Positions 12,401-22,872 of a stretch of 64,000 bases of DNA are shown piece by piece. Each line of letters starts with the position of its first letter. The stretch's first letter is position 1. The notes under the pieces were generated by a model. The model did no database searches. It was not told the origin of the DNA and saw only the letters and a program-made list of their open reading frames with translations. The stretch is from Tillandsia leiboldiana (Eukaryota; Streptophyta; Magnoliopsida; Poales; Bromeliaceae): positions 61,814-125,813 of the forward strand of contig JAQNDB010000147.1 in NCBI GenBank assembly GCA_029204045.2, given 5' to 3'. The position numbers and the translations under genes are program-made.

Positions 12401-12915
12401 CACTTTTTCTCGGTGGTTGAACCCACTGGGAACTCTGTCGTAGTTCTCACACCCCTTGGGTGCCCCCCCCACAGGTTCAGGTATGGATGCAGCGATCGCG
12501 ACGGTTCAGAGGCAGACGGCGAGGTATACGACAGGGGCAAGGGCCCAGCAGCATAGAGACCTAGAGGGTCTAGCAGAGGTATCCCATTTTTATATTGCTT
12601 GAGTGAACCTTGTATGGTGAGGAATTTGTGTAAAAGAATTGTAATAATTTTATATTGCAAGTTCAGAAATGTAAAGTGTAATAAAGTAATGCATGGTTCA
12701 CTCTTGTATGCTTTCATTTCCGTATTAACTAATTGTTATTGAATGAAAGTTTTAAATTTGTAGTGATTTTTAGTACTCTGATATTGAGCTTCCGCATACA
12801 CTTGTTGTGTTATTATGGATGTTACCGTTCCTTTCGGGTAGGAAAAGGTCTTACCCGATTGGCGGGTCTGTTGGCGTGCCCGAACCGTACAAATTGGCGG
12901 ACTCGGGGCGTGACA
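7570..12915 (+). repeat. 3' LTR of element A
   Basis: Direct repeat of 1-5341, five bases longer overall. Visible differences are a few substitutions (for example in the repeats near 7946 and 8813 and at about 12266), microsatellite length changes and several single-base indels in short homopolymers (for example near 8335, 10457, 10545 and 11820). Confidence 0.93.
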
Positions 12916-13740
12916 CATGAGACAACCGATTGACTAAAATTTGGGATTTAATTCTTTCACATAAGAGATTGCCTTCTTACAAGGGTAAATAATTGAATTA
13001 TGAAAGATGTGGAAAGAGTTACATCCGAAAGGAGTGTGAAAACTACCACCACATGCTGGAAAGAGCTGCCACCCCGGTCGTCCGGTTTGTGTGTGAAGCT
13101 ACCACATGTTATGGATGCTTGATAGTATTTTATGAGAAAATCTTTAGTTGAAGCATTTGGAGATTTATATGCAAAACTCTTATATTTTGAACAATCTCCT
13201 GGTTGGTATAAGGTGGAATAGTTGAAAGATGCTCAAAGAGCCACCCTTAGGTATTTTAGTGCTTATCTCAAATTTGAAAGGGTAGAATTCAAGATTGATG
13301 TCGTTTGGAAATCTCCGTATGTCATCTTTGTAAATCCGTTACATCTTGATAGAGTTTGGATCTCAAGATTATTTTTGATGACTTGTGTTTGATGAATATA
13401 ACATGAAAAACGGTTTATAATGTTTTACCTTTATTTTTTCATGATTTTGGAGTAAATCTTTTTAATTTTGTGAAATTAATTGGATTGAATGGCATCTGTG
13501 TGAATTCATTGTTTAAAGCACTTAAATTGTTTTCTTGATTGAATACAAATCGGTAATTCAAAGATTCCAAAATCTGGATTTGTTTCAAGAAATTATTTGA
13601 TTTTTGCTTTCTGGTACAGGTACGCAATCTGCATTTTTGTTATATACCGGAACTGAGCTTTTATCTCTCTTTCTCTATGAACTAATGATGTTAGTGATTT
13701 CCTTTTGTCTAGTATGTTCACTGTTTGACAATTTGTGACA

Positions 13741-13882
13741 AAAAGGGGGAGAAGAGAAATAGGGGGAGACAGAGATGAGATCATCGAGATAGGGGGAGAA
13801 CGGAAAATGATGATCGTATCACAAAGGGGGAGAACATGGAGAACATGTTAGAGATGCTCAAGATAGGGGGAGACAAAGAAAA
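13741..13882 (+). repeat. Reiterated polypurine tracts of element E
   Basis: AGGGGGAGA occurs five times in about 140 bases, upstream of the terminal tract. Multiple polypurine tracts are a known feature of Sirevirus elements. Here they could serve as additional plus-strand primers. Confidence 0.7.
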
Positions 13883-14174
13883 AAACAAAAGAACCAAAAG
13901 GAAGACGGATCAAATGTAGGATTCTAATTTCTAACGACTAACGTTTGATTTTGTTTGGAGTTTTGTTTTGCAGGAATTTCATCACTTTAAGACTCCAAGT
14001 CCTAAGTCATAGAGTATGTTCTAGGACTGTTTGGTTCAAATGTAATTTTGTATTTATTGGATCTTTCACGCAAAGAAAATCAATGTTTTGGTGATGACAT
14101 TGAGTTTCGATTTTTTGGTTTAAGATGAGTGTTTTGAGCTTTTATGTATTTTTGGGTTTTGTCACGAAATTGCC

Positions 14175-14186
14175 AAAGGGGGAGAT
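14175..14186 (+). promoter_or_regulatory. Terminal polypurine tract of element E
   Basis: AAAGGGGGAGAT lies immediately before the LTR start TGTTACGG. The sequence is the same as at the 3' LTR of element D (62756-62767). Confidence 0.9.
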
Positions 14187-14512
14187 TGTTACGGCATTTT
14201 GGTGTTGGCATATTTCGTGAGTCAAGTCAGTGAGTTGAGTCGGAGTCTTAAAGGGATCAAATTGTCAATCAGCATTCAAAGACTTAGAGAAGATTCAACA
14301 AGAGCTCAAGTTGACACTCAGTGTCTTGAGTCTTGAAGATTGAAGTTGAAGAATTGTGGATCAGTTACATCAATCTCAAGAAGAAAGTATTCAAAAGGAT
14401 CAGGTATGTTTAACTAAATAATTGTGGTGATCCGAATACTTTCTTATAGTGTAGAAACACTTGGATGAACTTTCATTGTCATAATAATCAAAAACTGGTG
14501 TTCGGACATGTT

Positions 14513-14745
14513 CAGGATCCGGATCAGAGCCAACGATCCGGATCCCGAAGGTTGTTGCTTCATACAAGACTTCGATCCGGATCCATGCAATTTCCGATCC
14601 GGATCCCGAATGTTAAGTTTTCTGATTTGTATGAACGATCCGGATCGGGCAATGCGATCCGGATCCCGAACCCTTGGTTTTCTGGAATCGTCAATCTCGT
14701 TACGACGATCCGGATCGCAGTAAATCCGATCCGGATCGCCGTCCT
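14513..14745 (+). repeat. GATCCGGATC palindrome array (element E LTR, U3)
   Basis: About ten copies of the palindrome GATCCGGATC or one-base variants, arranged mostly in pairs upstream of the TATA box. Many are followed by CCGAA. A related array lies in both LTRs of D and in D's post-pol region (59870-60020). Confidence 0.85.
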
Positions 14746-15061
14746 GAAAATTTCCAGATAAGGTATGTTTTTGATTCTTATCTCTTTCCAAAGGTTTCTA
14801 AACTATAAATAGACATTTAGGGTTTCTCAAAAACGTGGGTTCTCTACCGATTAATTTATAAAACTCTTGAGAGCAACCCTAGAGGCTAGGTTTTTATCGT
14901 TCTTCTTTATAGCCTCTTTTAGGTCAATTCGATGGTTCCTTCAAGAACATATTTTTGGTCGAATTGATCTAATCTTTGCTTAGAGATTTCTTCTACGGTT
15001 CTTCATTGATAATCTAAGCAAAGGATCACCATCGAAGTCAATATTCTTATCGACTGAGTTT

Positions 15062-15147
15062 GCGTCGTGGATTCGACGTGGCATCGTGGATTCGGTGTGC
15101 TAAAGGCGTTTCGTGGATTCGAAGCGTGCGTTCGTGGATTCGAACGT
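15062..15147 (+). ncRNA. Four tandem hairpins with TGGATT loop (element E LTR)
   Basis: TGGATT occurs at 15068, 15087, 15114 and 15135, each closed by CG..CG and then by different complementary flanks. Examples are CGTCG/CGACG, ATCG/CGGT with wobble, TTTCG/CGAAG and GTTCG/CGAAC. They lie about 250 bases after the TATA box, so they would be in the transcribed leader. Confidence 0.6.
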
Positions 15148-15560
15148 GAGCAGTGGACGGGCAAAACGGTGGAGCGCGAGGTCCAAGAAATTGAAGGAGG
15201 GGTTAAATCCGTGGAGACGGTAATCACCTTGTTATTCTTCTTTTCTTAGGGATTGTTATTGCGCGGATATCCAACCGGTCAGCGCAAGGTCCGAAGAAGC
15301 TGAAGGAGGGGTTTGAGTCCGTGGAGTCGGTAATCACCTTGTTATTCTTCTATTCTTAGTGGATTGTTATTGCGTGTTGGTCCCGTGGTTTTTCTCCTGG
15401 ATTGGAGTTTCCACGTATATCTCGGTGTGCTGTTTTTATTTCCGCATTGGTTTTTATTTTGCACTGAGATTTGGTTTTATAAGTATTACACCTATTCACC
15501 CCCCCCTCTAGTTGTTTGATAGTACCTATTTAGATCCTTTGGGATTAATAACTCTACACA

Positions 15561-17860
15561 AACCACGTGCATCTTTAAGTACTCCATTTAAACTCTCTGA
15601 CATATTGGTCGTCATTACCCCAAAACGCCGACCTCCATCGAATGCCTTCGCCCAATATTCCCTTTCTCTTTGAAGCTCGTGCACCCACTGCCAAGCCTCC
15701 GGATTCATCTCTTTTAATTGGTCCTTTTGCTCATAATATTCTCTTGCGGTTGCAGCAGATCCTATACCCGTATAAAATTTATTGAGTAAGTTTTCATTTT
15801 TAAACCCCGCTTTTTTCATATTAGCTTTCAAATGGCGGAGGCACCAACGGTGAGTATGACCATCGGCTCTCGAAAACTCCTCAAGAACAATTTCTTTTAG
15901 CCCAGGGAAGCGGTCTGAAATCAGACAAATAGGTCGAGCACCTGTCACAAAATATTTTAAATGACGTAAAAACCAACGCCAACTATCCGCATTCTCTCCC
16001 TCACAAATAGCAAAAGCCAACGGGTACAATCCATTGTTTGCATCTACAGCGGTTGCAATCAATGCATGCCCCTGATACTTTCCATACATATGAGTTCCAT
16101 CGATGCTCAACAATGGTAAGCAAGAAGAGAACCCGGTAATTGACGGTCCAAACGCCCAAAATAAGCGTCCAAACTGCCTAACCCCATCTGGCCGGGGCCT
16201 GTTATCGAGCCGCCATATAGTCCCCGGGTTCGCGCGCTCCAACGCAGATAAAAACCGACCAACATCGGTGTATGATTTCTCCCAACCACCAAAAATGATC
16301 TGTAATGCTTTATTTCTGGCCTGCCACGCCTTCGAATATGGAATCGTCACATGCAATTCAGAGCGCATCTTTACTTGTATTTGCGCCGGCGTCAAAGAAA
16401 GTTTGACTCTCAATGATGGAAGAATGCGTGCACATATAAGAGATGATGTACAATTTCTATGGGCAGTGTTCACCACCGGAAGTAGACAAGTATGCTGCCC
16501 GGCATATGTTTTGATTCTAAAATAATTCGCATCCTTTGGTACCGAAGCATGTAATCTCCAAGGACACGAGTCAACCATGCATCTCACTGTATAAGCTTTT
16601 GTGGTCGACTTTAACACTTTCATTTGCACGTTGTGAGAAATGTGCCATTCCTCAAGAGTATGCAATAAACTTGATTTGTCACTGAACACACGCCCAACCC
16701 ATGATCCATCAATAGTAGGAGGGGACTCTTCAATTTGAGCACGATCGAATTCAGTGGGGTCGATTTCATACTGATCCATCCATTCGGCATCATCTACAAA
16801 CTGCTCTGGATGATCTATGAACTCGACACCTTCATCTGGATCATCTACATATTCATTATTTGCGGTTGGATCAGCGACATTAGCGTATATGATATCTGAA
16901 AGGACCCCCAGTCCGCCGTCATGATCCGCATCACTGTAGTAAACTTCCGCCACCCCAGGATGCTCATCATCCTCATGATCAGTATTATGTTGTTCTTCAA
17001 AAATTTCTTGTTGCACCTCCGCTTGCTCCACTTGGTGCACCTCCGCTTGAGTCTGATTTTGTATCCCCTCAAACTCGGTTACGGCATGATAGGATCCAAA
17101 ATCTTGTACATCTCCCAACGGATAGGATCCCAAGTCATGCACATTGTGAGAAGACGGATTTCTGCATATATTTTTCATTATTAATCTCTCGCTACAAAAG
17201 TTATATAATAAAAATAATTATAATGTATGCTAACCCATATTCGTATGTATCGTTTTGTTGTCCACCAAGTGGAGCGAGCGATCTGGATGTCGTGGCACGA
17301 TCACTACTACGTGGGAGAGACGGAGGACGGACAACTCCGTACTCTCTGCAATTGAATAATTAATCAATTTAAATATTTATTTTAACTAAAAAATTATATA
17401 AAGCCACAATTTGTAATACTGACCTAGATATATTTGCTCCACCTCCGATGTCATCATGAAATGGTTCTCTTTCAGCCATAGGAGATATTACATCTACGTC
17501 TATTTCACTATTTAACATTCTTGAATAATAGCCGTGAGATGCAACCATCTGCTTCTCAATGTAGATTATCAAGCATGAACAATTCCTTGATAATGCCATC
17601 ATACCACACAATGAGTCATCATCCGTAATTTCGATCACATCATATTGATTTCCTCCCATTGGATATCGAACTTTAATAATTAGAAGCCACTCATCTCTTC
17701 TTATATTGGTAATTCTATATAATTTTCTCTCAAAATCCCTAAATGTAATATTCATTGGAATGCCACTTAATTTCTTACGACCTCCAATATATTGTGGATT
17801 ATAATCTTGTATAACAAGTTGTCCATCCCAGTTAACACTAATAGCAACATTTTGAGCCAT
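15561..17860 (-). pseudogene. Mutator-like (MULE/MuDR) transposase gene, C-terminus cut by element E
   Basis: Three exons join with matching phases. Exon 1, 17860-17424, starts with ATG and encodes a PB1-like N-terminal domain (MAQNVAISVNWDGQ...). Exon 2 is 17345-17235. Exon 3, 17191 to about 15561, starts in frame upstream of MKNICRN. Exon 3 holds an acidic stretch and a MuDR-type DNA-binding region (MVDSCPWRLHAS). The MULE catalytic domain follows, with SIDGTHMYGKY and LISDRFPG carrying acidic residues, then the C/H motif WCLRHLKAN. Near the end is MSESLNGVLKDARG, after which the frame runs into the LTR of E and stops. The C-terminal part and any SWIM zinc finger are missing here and should lie left of the window. 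A MULE transposase cuts and pastes elements in the nucleus. No stop or frameshift is seen in the remaining part. Confidence 0.88.
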
Positions 17861-18257
17861 CCTAATTTCAACAAAAAATTAATATTCAGAAAAATAAATA
17901 CTAAAAAAATGCATCTAATAATATTAGATATTAAATAATGCATCTAATTATATAACAATTTTCTATTTAATTTTCATTTTAATCCACATCACTAAAATAA
18001 TATTCAGGGGAGGGTATTCTACAATCTATTTTTGTATTTAAAGAGTTTTAAAATGAAACGAGGGACCTAAGGTGAGCATCACAACAAAGAGATCACTGGT
18101 AAAAATATGCTTCAGATTCACATGATCTAAAAATATGTATCTAGCACAAGAAAAAATGGCAAATACAAAACAGCACAACCACAAAGGGTTGCTTCAAAAA
18201 ATTTTCTTGAAACCTCGAAGTAGAGGGTTGCTTCTAAAATTTTTCTGGATTAAATGG
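17861..18257. other. AT-rich upstream region of the MULE gene
   Basis: Non-coding, AT-rich sequence between the MULE start codon and the plastid-derived block. It probably contains 5' untranslated or promoter sequence. The phrase CCTCGAAGTAGAGGG at 18212-18226 recurs in similar form near 18750 and 18796, on both sides of the ndhF block. I see no gene in it. Confidence 0.5.
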
Positions 18258-18760
18258 ATTAAGTTATTAGTTATTTCGAACAAATACCGAAATTCTAAAC
18301 TACCTGTTATCCAATAAAAACCTAAGATTCCTAACAATAAACCAAAATCCCCTACACGATTAGTTCCTATTGATAAGAACACATTCCCACAAGTTCCCAA
18401 AAAATATAAATTTGTATCAAATTTGAACTAGTAACTAATCCCAGCATAGAAGTATCAAAAAAACTCATATAAGCAAAAAATCTCAAATATCCTTGATCGT
18501 GATACATATACTTGTCACTATAAATAAGAACCATGATTCCAACAATAGTAATTAGTATTGACATAATAGAAGTAAGTGGAATAGAACGAACCATTTTTTG
18601 TGCTACTGTAATTTTTAAAATGAGAAATACCCATCAAAGATAAGTAAATATACCCGAAACATATAAAATATGGTTAATCCTGCTGTGAATAGGCATGAGT
18701 GATCAATAAAGCTTTTGAATAGGCATGAGTGATCAAATGGAATAAAGCAGCTCGAAGTAG
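18258..18760 (-). pseudogene. ndhF: Plastid-derived (NUPT) rearranged ndhF fragment
   Basis: On the minus strand several NdhF segments are recognisable. These are RAALFHLITHAYSKALL (about 18760-18705), TAGLTIFYMFRVYLL (about 18690-18640), YMYHDQGYLRFFAYMSFF and IFWELVGMCSY (18594-18380), and TNRVGDFGLLLGILGFYWITG (18365-18285). NdhF is a membrane subunit of the plastid NADH dehydrogenase-like complex. In the native protein the WELVGMCSY part precedes the ITHAYSKAL and TAGLT parts, so the order is changed here. About 60 bases are missing between CSY and TNRVG, and ATCACTCATGCCTATTC is duplicated. It is a dead nuclear copy, possibly captured by the MULE next to it. Confidence 0.85.
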
Positions 18761-18863
18761 AGGGAAGCACATGGAGTACTAGAGGGAAGAATGTACCTCG
18801 AAGTAGAAGGAGAGAGAGCTCGAGCTCGAGCTCAAAATGCACTGTGCGGGAGTAGTGTGCGGG

Positions 18864-18866
<3 letters not shown>

Positions 18867-18902
<36 letters not shown>
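18867..18902. repeat. GA microsatellite
   Basis: A pure AG/GA run followed by GGCGCGGGAG-type repeats. It lies upstream of the ndhF block and the MULE gene. Confidence 0.9.
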
Positions 18903-19030
18903 CGCGGGAGTAGTGTGCGGGCTGTGCGAGAGGGAGTGTGCACTGTGCGGGGGGAGTGAGCGGGAGAAGAAGAAGGAGAGAAGAAGAAGAAGAGAAGAAG
19001 AAAGGGTGCGGGCTAGGGTTAAGTCATTTA

Positions 19031-19137
19031 AAAGCGGCAAATCGTTTGCCGCTTTACTAGGCTTTCACAATATTTTAAACCTTATGAATGCGGCGAATGG
19101 TTTGCCGCTTTTAAAAGCGGCAAACCATTTGCCGCAT
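19031..19137. repeat. Two strong palindromes with GCGGCAAA..TTTGCCGC arms
   Basis: First palindrome: AAAGCGGCAAA (19031-19041), loop TCG, then TTTGCCGCTTT (19045-19055). Second: a 25-base arm (19088-19112) directly followed by its complement (19113-19137) with one mismatch. The same GCGGCAAA word recurs in all four arms. They could be subterminal sequences of a DNA transposon or binding sites for a transposase. No owner is certain. Confidence 0.75.
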
Positions 19138-19610
19138 AAGACTATTTTTGTAAATTTTTTTTTCAGAAGCCTATTTTTATAATTATAAAAAATTTTAAGA
19201 TTATTTTTAAAAAAAATTCGTTGTTTGATAAAGTTATCATCTAAAACCCAGCCTACATACATCATAAACTAACCACGACAAGCGAAAATAAGAAAACCTC
19301 CATCCTTCACCATATCTAGATAATGTCTAAGAGTTTTTTTTTTTTTTTTTTTTTTCTTTTTTTTTTTTTCTGAGGGTTTGTTTTGTTGGCCGCAAAATAA
19401 AATATACCAAAAAATTATTTTTTGGCTTGAAAATATATTTATTAGGTGTTCGCTTAGCCGATTTTTTTTTTTCGAAATTTTTTTTTTACAAATTTGAAAA
19501 AAAAATAGAGTGCTTTTATTTTCTGCCTATGTATCACGGGCACTTCTATCAATCTTGCGTGTCTGTGTCGGATTCATGGCCGATGTGGACATTTTTTGTA
19601 ATACACCCAG
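19138..19610. other. AT-rich sequence with poly-T tract, no gene
   Basis: Low-complexity A/T-rich DNA with a long T run at about 19330-19370 and no coding potential. The end of the MULE might be in it, but I could not identify terminal inverted repeats. Confidence 0.5.
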
Positions 19611-21695
19611 TGTGGTGACCCGGATCCCTTTGGAGGAGTTCCGGCTTGGTCGGCAGTTGGTGGAGGCCCTTGTTGATTGTTAGATTAGGGTTGCGCGCAA
19701 ATCAGACTCAAAATGGACTCAGCACAAAGTTTGGATCAAGTTTACCCATTCGGATGCTTTCGTCGAATTTTTAAAAGTGGATTTTGGCAAACGGACAGAG
19801 ATTTTGGATTCAGCGCGCGAAAACGGTGTAGATCGGCTATTTGCTTGTATTTTTCTGAGTCCGGACAATCGAAAACGAACAACCTGAAGTTTTGGTGTAA
19901 TCGGGTGCACGGGGGGAGCGGTGGACCGGGGGTTGGACACGTGGCGGCTTGTGAGTGGCCGGTTCACCCAGCGCAGCAGGGTAGGCGCGGTCCATGGCTT
20001 TGGCGAGTGCGCTGGGTGCAGCGAACGTGGCGTTGGACACGTGGCAGCAGGGGATTGGTGGGGTAGGTCGGGGCAGGTTGGTGTAGGCGGGGCGGCATGA
20101 CGCCCACACGAGGGGGCCGCCACGTGGCGCCCCGCTATTCGCCAGCCCCACCCACCCTCTCCCCTTGTCGGGCCACACGCCGCGGCCGCGCCGCGCTGCG
20201 CTGTGCGCTGACCCGGGACACGTGGCGCGCCCGGAGCAATCCGGGCGCTGCCTTTGGTGTCCCGTGTTCGGCGCCGATTGTTCCGGGCGCCCGAAAACGT
20301 ACCCCGAACCCTCTTTTCTCCTTTGTTCTTTGGCCTATAAATAGGCCTTCTCTTCCTTTCTCTTGGGTTTTTTGGAGGTTTTTCGAGAAGGGGTTCTTGG
20401 CAGAGTTTCTTCACCTTATGTACTTCACGTCTAAGGATTGTGAGGATTTTTGGAGGCCGCACCATCGACGATTTCTACGATTCGGCGCACTAAGACATTC
20501 CTCTTTAGGTGGCTTTTTCCGTCGCTGTTCAGTCCGCGAGCTCTCCTGAGCTACCCCGAAGGAGTTTTTAGCCGACTTTTGCGGCAGCGATTTCAAGACA
20601 GGTAGGCCTACGTTTTCCGTATTTACCACTTCCCTCCATTTCGAGTTTTTACTGGGTTTTTCGAAGCATCTTTAGACCCCCTTTATCTGCGGCAATTTTT
20701 GGATAGCGGAGGAGTGTTCATGTCTTTTCTGGGCCTACGGGTGTCGGAACGGGGAGTTTAAACACTCGATTTGCATCTACACTTCGCGAGGATCGCAACC
20801 GTGATTTTTATGGAAATTTTGGAAGTCATTTCACAGGTGAAAAATGGCTGTTTTGGGACTGTTGTGCAAACAGCATGATGCAAATTTTCTAGGACTAAGT
20901 TTTACACTGTGTTCGGCTTTTGTTACAGTTTTCGCTGAGCTTTTGGTGTTCCGCGAGGAAGAGGGAAGTTGGAACTTTTCATCACGATCGAGGTGAGCAT
21001 TTTCCTTTTTGGCCCCGGACAAAAATTGTGCTCGATTTCACATCTGTGCTTTTGTCGCGCGCCCGCTAATTTTTGCACCGCATTGTTGGATAGTACTTCA
21101 TTGTTTTACTCGCCACTGTTGATCCGAGAGGAGTTTTTGGGAGATTTTGGATTCATTGGGATTGTAGACACTGGGAGAACGCGCACGCTAGATTTCAGCC
21201 AATCGGATTTTGAATCTGTGCATTTCAGGTGGGTGGTTGTTGTTTACCTCTTGCTACGATTTACTCACTAGGGCTATTAGAGAGACCCCTGATTTATTGA
21301 TTGTCGGTTTGCCACCCTATTGGACATCATACATGATTAAAGTATTCTGATTAACTCTCAGACTATTTTTGTGGGATTGATATACTATAGTGGTGATATA
21401 TTATCATGCCATGTTAGCACTTAGCCTTTCATGCAAAATTGATTATTCTATGGGACAATATGATATATTCTATGTGCGGGTACTACTTGATTATTGTACG
21501 GACATGTATAGTTGGATGGTGATTATGACCTGATGATTTATTCCTTTGTGAGATTATTGCATGATACTCTTTCTTCTATCTTTCTTGAGAACACTTGCAT
21601 GCTTGTATGGACATCTAGATAGGCCATCTTTTATTGCTACACTATCATATTGGGATTTGACTTAGGAGAAACCATGATTATTTCTGTTCTCCTTT
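19611..21695 (+). repeat. Element F: partial LTR related to the LTR of B
   Basis: Starts TGTGGTGACCCGGATCCC, matching the LTR start of B. Shared blocks along its length include GACTCAGC(A/G)C(G/A)AAGTTTGGA, GGATTCAGCGCGCGAAAACG, the TATA box within GGCCTATAAATAGGCC (20332-20347), and GGCCATCTTTTATTGCTACAC. Similarity stops near 21695, where sequence of another kind begins. It is either truncated or cut by H. No coding sequence. Confidence 0.75.
20336..20343 (+). promoter_or_regulatory. TATA box of LTR F
   Basis: TATAAATA inside the palindrome GGCCTATAAATAGGCC. The same place in the LTRs of B has AGCCTATAAATAGGCT. Confidence 0.75.
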
Positions 21696-22108
21696 TGTAA
21701 TATCTCGACCTTTGCTGTTCTCTTGTATTTTCCTTGATAATAAATTAAGTGTTAGGGGAAGTAAACTATCGAGTCTTCTTGGATAGAACGTCGGTGGTTG
21801 CGAGTATTTTTCGATGATAGAGCGCAAAAAACGGTGAACGGCAAAGCGATCGGATTGGAAATCCGACTTACGGATCTCCCGGAATGGGTATGTTGTGTTA
21901 ACGGGTACGATAGGATAAGTCGAACCCGATAAGACCATGGTGCATCAAAATCCATGCCGGATATTTTAGAAACGTTGCTTAGGTGGCACTCTTATCAAGA
22001 AGTTGGTTGGAGAATCCCTCTTATCGGAATTTCGGGTTTTGTACGTAGGAGGAAATAATATTTTTAAATTAGATGATTTATTCTTCTCCTCTTTCATGAA
22101 CCCAAGTC

Positions 22109-22165
<57 letters not shown>

Positions 22166-22348
22166 TGATCAAGCGCGTCGGAAACGGGGAACGGAACCGG
22201 ATTGTCATCACCGGCGAGGGACGTGTCTTCCTTCCTCTTCCTCTTCCTCTTCTTCTCCGCGAAATCAAGGTTAGTGTTCGATTTTCGGGTTTTGGGTCTT
22301 GTCCTTCTTTATCTTGTACCGCGTTGCCCAAATCTTCTGCCACCGCGG
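21696..22348 (+). repeat. Element H: short LTR-like fragment
   Basis: Begins TGTAATATCTCGACC directly where similarity of F to B ends, and stops where G begins (TGTAGTAACC). It contains a GA microsatellite (about 22113-22161) and a CT-rich stretch. It may be the 5' part of an LTR inserted in F and itself cut by G. Nothing in it is coding, and the assignment is tentative. Confidence 0.4.
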
Positions 22349-22815
22349 TGTAGTAACCATGATTTTTTGAAACTGAATATTTAAAGTTTAAATAGTTTCT
22401 GGATTATTTAAATGGCAAAAATGGATTATTAGTAGTGCAATTGTGGCCCAAAAATATTGACTTTTGATCGGAGTCTGATCTCGAAAATCTGAGATCACCA
22501 GTGCGACCGTCTCGTCGAAACAAGAAAAATTGATATTGATATGTTCTCAATCTGACGGTCGGATCTTCCACAAAACAGCGAGGAAGTCGCGGGGCCCACG
22601 ACTTAAGTGAATAGTGAAATGAATAGTAGCCCCTGATTTTAGTTCCCTCTCGATCAACCGTCAGCCGTTTCACTGTCTAAAACCCAAACATAGCAGTATG
22701 AGTAGTCAATTCTAGCTAATTTCGACATTCTGAGCGCAATGGCACTGACAGAATTTGCGTTTGGCGATTCTGGTGCATCGAAATGCATGCATTACAGTAT
22801 AGCCTGTGACGCCCC

Positions 22816-22872
22816 ACTTCCCAGGGGGTCACCCATCCTAGAACTACTCTAGCTCTAGCACGCTTAACTCTC
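22816..22872 (-). ncRNA. 5S rRNA-like domain in left LTR of Cassandra
   Basis: The minus strand reads AGTTAAGCGTGCT, then GAGTAGT.CTAGGATGGGTGACC, then CTGGGAAGT, with several changes from real 5S rRNA. It corresponds to the internal RNA polymerase III promoter region. It is not a functional ribosomal 5S gene. Confidence 0.85.

Larger units (their letters stand above)
1..12915 (+). mobile_element. Element A: non-autonomous LTR retrotransposon (LARD-like, Ty3/gypsy chromovirus type)
   Basis: Two direct copies of a ~5.34 kb LTR (1-5341 and 7570-12915) flank a 2.2 kb interior. LTRs start TGTACCAG and end GGGGCGTGACA, a TG..CA pair. A tRNA-iMet primer site follows the left LTR and a purine tract precedes the right one, so the element is on the plus strand. 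The end of the interior carries GTTTCGAGGACGAAACTT, which I associate with the 3' end of Tekay/Del-type plant chromoviruses. No gag or pol reading frame is present, so it would need proteins from a partner element. The LTRs differ by only a few substitutions plus small indels, so insertion is recent. The window starts exactly at the first LTR base, so only one flank (CATGA after 12915) is visible and the target duplication cannot be checked. It lies in the 3' untranslated part of copia element E. Confidence 0.9.
12916..15560 (+). mobile_element. Element E: 3' part of a Sirevirus-like Ty1/copia retrotransposon
   Basis: The stretch 12990-13130 is clearly similar to the post-pol region of element D (59290-59415), sharing GATGTGGAAAGAGTTACATCC and CTACCACATG. 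A polypurine tract and an LTR closely related to D's LTR follow. Gag-pol and the 5' LTR must lie left of the window, because element A is inserted in this 3' untranslated part. E lacks the extra ORF found in D: the distance from the shared block to the LTR is about 1.2 kb here but about 3.5 kb in D. E is inserted in the MULE transposase gene. Confidence 0.85.
14187..15560 (+). repeat. 3' LTR of element E
   Basis: Starts TGTTACGG and aligns along its length with the LTR of D. It holds a field of GATCCGGATC palindromes (14513-14745), a TATA box (TATAAAT at 14814-14820), a four-hairpin array with TGGATT loops (15062-15147) and a 108-base tandem duplication (15181-15396). The 3' end is placed at 15560 because CTACACA resembles D's CCCAACA end and the MULE reading frame resumes there. 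This end is uncertain by about 20 bases. Confidence 0.8.

Noticed and set aside
13439..13784. Small frames in the post-pol region of E as env-like gene
   Set aside because: Short, AT-rich, no signal peptide or membrane segment, and the homologous stretch in D is not open in the same frame.
14444..14791. Frames with repeated IRI/DPD/SGS residues over the GATCCGGATC arrays (also 42246-42539 and 62903-63186)
   Set aside because: They arise from translation of the palindrome array and are open in several frames.
18258..18760. Functional mitochondrial or nuclear NADH dehydrogenase subunit gene
   Set aside because: Segments are out of order, with deletion, duplication and stops; it is a plastid-derived fragment.
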